Assembly (NCBI GenBank): GCA_014905825.1
Contig: JACGCN010000016.1
Location: 372,001 to 436,000, forward strand
Length of the DNA stretch: 64,000 nt
Origin: Lyophyllum atratum
Lineage: Eukaryota > Basidiomycota > Agaricomycetes > Agaricales > Lyophyllaceae
Direction: 5' to 3'
Shown here piece after piece: positions 61,451 through 64,000 of this stretch. The position numbers were made by a program, and so were the translations under genes. The notes below the pieces were generated by a model. It made no database searches. It was not told where the DNA came from and worked only from the letters and a program-made list of their open reading frames with translations. Every line of letters starts with the position of its first letter. Position 1 is the first letter of the stretch.

Positions 61451-62502
61451 TTATCTAGCGTGTCGATTCCGAATCCAATTTCTGTTCTTCTTCCCTTTCG
61501 CTTCGGCATCGGCTTGCTCCTGGATCGCATTAGTCGATTGCTTCCTATGATCGTGGTCCACGAGTGGATCTGCCTTCCGACTCTCGATCGGTTTCTCCTT
61601 GCTAGCCTTCTTCTTCCTCCCCTTCCCTTCCGCTTCGGCCTGCTCTTGGATCGTATTGGCCAGCTGTCTCCTCTTATCATCGTCCAGGGATGTGTCCAAC
61701 AGCAGAGCACGATAAATCGTCTCGCTAAGGACTAGAATGGAGCCCAGCTTGAAAGTCGACGCGAAGCGATTGTACATCTTCTTCGTCACCGTGATCAACC
61801 AAGAGTTTACTGGACCTTGGTGAACCCAAGGATCAGCAGGGCAAACCCTGTCAATCAACGACGTCACGGCCTGGCGCGACCGCGCCTGGTAAGCTCCTGT
61901 CTCATCCTTCCTGCCTGTAATGCATGTCTGGCCGTCGAACGCCATCTCTTTCCTCGCTAGCACGCCCCAGTTCCTCGCCCACCATTGGTGATCGGCATCG
62001 TCATCCACGATGTCGTCCATGTGAGTCAAGAGGAGGACGATCGGAACTTGCTTTTCGCAAAAGATATTGTAGAACATGTCGTAGTTTTTTTGGTGGTTGG
62101 TGGTGATACGCGGTCCAGCCACCACGTAGACGAGGAGGTGGACGCCACTTTCCGTGCTACGCATCAAGCTGTACAAAGCAGCGATGGCTTTTGTGTTGTC
62201 CACTGTGCCACCCGAGCTTTCGCCTAGTCCTACGGTGTCGTAGATTATATATGTCTGCCCGTTGACGCGTCTCGTGAAGGCCTCGCTCCGGAAAGTAACG
62301 CCGTTGGCGGTATTATCAACGCGGGCCTGAGAGTCCTGCGCATCGGCAAGCATGTTGATGATGGAGCTCTTCCCAGAGCCTGTTTCTCCAAAGAGAATTA
62401 TGGTTTTGGGTTGTTTCAGAGGGTCGATCCTAAGGAGATATAGATCAGTTTTTGCTGGAGACGATGGGGGCTAACGCACAAGTTTGAGATGAATTCGAAC
62501 AT
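61451..62502 (-). CDS. AIG1/GIMAP-like GTPase 3
   Basis: Third minus-strand paralogue. Two exons (62502-62480, 62429-61451) give 333 residues; start MFEFISNLIDPLKQPKTIIL then FGETGSGKSSIINML. Exon 1 codes 23 nt but ends in the same phase 2 as the other copies. G1 GETGSGKSS; G3 YDTVGLGESS; VHLLVYVVAGPRITTNHQKN; G4 VLLLTHMDDIV; G5-like CITGRKD. The C-terminus carries one clear helical unit (LLLDTSLDDDKRRQLANTIQ...) and a diverged second one (DPLVDHDHRKQSTNAIQEQA...) separated by a Lys-rich linker (GKGRKKKASKEK), ending basic (GKKNRNWIRNRHAR). Closest by eye to GTPase 1. Confidence 0.85.
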
Positions 62503-62706
62503 TAGATGTGAGGTGCAGATGAGAAGTCAACACTGTAGTGCAGGCGAGAGGTGAATTATAGAGCGTAAGACGCGAAACTGATCGTGAATAGACTATAAAC
62601 CGTCCGGTCGACGCGCCAAGGCAGCAAGGCGGTCGTGCGGCACGGCACTTTTGCGACATGACGACATTCGCAAGTTGCAGCTTGACATGTGGCTTCGGAG
62701 TGACGT

Positions 62707-62985
62707 TCACTTGAGTTGTTCCAAACCGCGATGAGTCCGATATAGACGCCTCAAGTCTGTCGACTTATTCTCTAAAGATTTGAAGAGATCGTTTCGCGGG
62801 CATTTGATGTAGATAGCCCATCGGGAATCTGCGTTCTGAAAAGGATCTCAATACACAATTAAAGCCGCAAGTAGAAGATTCAGCATTGAGGAGAGGTAGG
62901 CTCACCTGTTTGGAGCCCCAAAGGCAGTGACATTGCATGGATATGCTGCATTGACGGTCACCGGGACATTTTGGACATGGGAAAA
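62707..62985 (-). CDS. Small Cys-rich conserved-looking protein, C-terminal exons
   Basis: Two exons (62985-62906 and 62835-62707) are joined by a 70-nt intron with consensus ends (CAG|GTGAGC ... TTTTCAG|AAC) in phase 0. They read FPCPKCPGDRQCSISMQCHC, LWGSKQNADSRWAIYIKCPR, NDLFKSLENKSTDLRRLYRT, HRGLEQLK and a stop. Six Cys residues, five of them paired in CPKC...C...CHC, could bind zinc. A further intron (62986-about 63050, donor ATG|GTAGTC) may link to an upstream exon reading YTFLTPH, but an in-frame stop lies soon before it and I found no start codon. So the 5' end is missing or broken. Function unknown; it lies between GTPases 3 and 4. Confidence 0.5.
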
Positions 62986-63732
62986 CTGAAAAAAGGCGCC
63001 AGAATGAGCACAAGGACGTTAATAATATGATCCTGCAGACTACCATGAGGCGTCAAAAACGTGTAAAGGGGTGATGCACATGATACGCCGCTGGTTTCAT
63101 TGTATCATCCGAACCTTCAGCTTCTCCACGGAGTCTCTTCATCGATATCCGAGTCAGGCGGTTTGGGATGGGGAGAATCGACTGGGAAACGAGTACAACG
63201 GCCTAAGTACAACTACAGACAACCAAATAAGATCATCGTCAGGGCTGCAGTCTTCATTTCTGCCTCCTTGAAACCCTCGCCTGCTGGGAGTCTATTCTCC
63301 ATTCGTCAGCAACGTGTAGGACGAGATTCGGTACCAATGGACACATGTGGGCGTCCTCTTGTACATGGCATTTCTAGATCCAAATGGCCGCCACTACAAG
63401 ACGCCCATCACTAGGGCACACTCCTTATAACTCCACCTTGTAACTCCAAGTCCTCATCGGAAAAGACCTTCTTTCCTCCAATACCTCAAACTCTACCGAA
63501 GGGCAGTCATGGCAGTACGTCATCCTCATGATATTGCCATTCTCGTACAGCAATTGAACTGATTGTCCCGCAACAGTTCTCTGATCCCCAATTTGTATCC
63601 ATTCATGATTCTGTGTCTTCGGAAGTTCCGGGATGTTCGCCCAAGGAGGTACGACGTCCTCTATCACTGCCCTATAATGCTAGTCCAAGCGAAATGTCCA
63701 AATAGCCCATAAACACTTCCCATACTTGCACT
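62986..63732. other. Region between Cys-rich gene and GTPase 4
   Basis: Holds an 80-codon minus-strand frame (63667-63425, ending FPMRTWSYKVEL) without recognised family; it could be a small gene or an upstream part of the Cys-rich gene. The rest shows nothing beyond likely promoter sequence for GTPase 4. Confidence 0.35.
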
Positions 63733-64000
63733 GATGAAACTTCGAAAACCCTTCCAGCCGTCATAATATTCGGAGAGATAGGGGTTGGCAAAAGTTCCAT
63801 CGTCAACATGCTGGCTGGTCACGATAATGCCGTCGTCACGAACTCATCTGACAGAACCACTCTCGAGGTCAACTCACATAAAATCGACCTCCGAGGCTCG
63901 CCTTATGTCGTCTTGGATACACCCGGCATCGACTGGGATATAGAGGCCGACAGACCAGACAGCAGTCTTATCGTGAATCTCATTCGAGGTCAGCGGGACC
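63733..64000 (+). CDS. AIG1-like GTPase 4, 3' part outside window
   Basis: Plus-strand frame visible from about 63733: ETSKTLPAVIIFGEIGVGKS, SIVNMLAGHDNAVV, then LRGSPYVVLDTPGIDWDIEA and IVNLIRGQRD at the edge. G1 is GEIGVGKSS and G3 is DTPGI, closer to the general AIG1/septin-like pattern than the DTVGL of the other three. Divergent in orientation and sequence from GTPases 1-3. The start exon is not resolved: an ATG at 63694 (ATGTCCAAA) meets a stop at once without a GT donor. G4 and later parts lie outside the window. Confidence 0.7.

Overview
The window is nuclear DNA of a filamentous basidiomycete, most likely an Agaricomycete. Genes are dense and intron-rich. Introns are mostly 48-75 nt with GT..AG ends, and every recognisable protein reads best against fungal or eukaryotic families (SEA/GATOR2 WDR59, UBR1 with ClpS domain, ZIP4/SPO22, CHS7, PHO80-type cyclin, multicopy AIG1-like GTPases). 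No rRNA, convincing tRNA, CRISPR array or intact transposon was seen.

Left part (1-31 kb) is housekeeping-rich. It holds a 3'-truncated vacuolar/secreted serine carboxypeptidase (-), WDR59 (+), a secreted protein with LPGAP repeats (-), a decayed SRPK-type kinase (-), the N-recognin UBR1 (+), mitochondrial glutamyl-tRNA synthetase (-), a head-to-head pair GPALPP/DUF3752 protein (-) and TRAPP subunit Trs33 (+), a secreted protein with a possible ADP-ribosyl-cyclase-like core (+), an acidic unknown protein (+) and the U3 snoRNP subunit Utp18 (+).

Middle part (31-53 kb) holds the meiotic ZIP4/SPO22 gene (-), head-to-head with a 112-residue membrane protein whose first two introns both start with GC. 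It also holds a PHO80-family cyclin (-), a 7.7 kb gene-poor stretch (40.8-48.5 kb) with only decayed-looking frames, the chitin synthase chaperone CHS7 (+) and phosphatidylserine decarboxylase PSD1 (-).

Right part (53-64 kb) is the most unusual. Three paralogous AIG1/GIMAP-like GTPase genes lie on the minus strand, and a fourth, divergent one enters from the right edge on the plus strand. A secreted GH78-type glycosidase gene with a 14-nt microexon is inserted among them, and a Cys-rich small protein gene (CPKCPG motif) sits between the third and fourth GTPases. The GTPases share a tiny first coding exon, an unusual THMD G4 motif and a C-terminal helical repeat that varies in copy number.

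Exon joins were checked by hand for reading frame. The complete exon sets of UBR1, UTP18, TRS33, the two secreted proteins, the acidic protein, the GC-intron gene and GTPases 1-3 sum to whole codons. Other exon-intron details are approximate.
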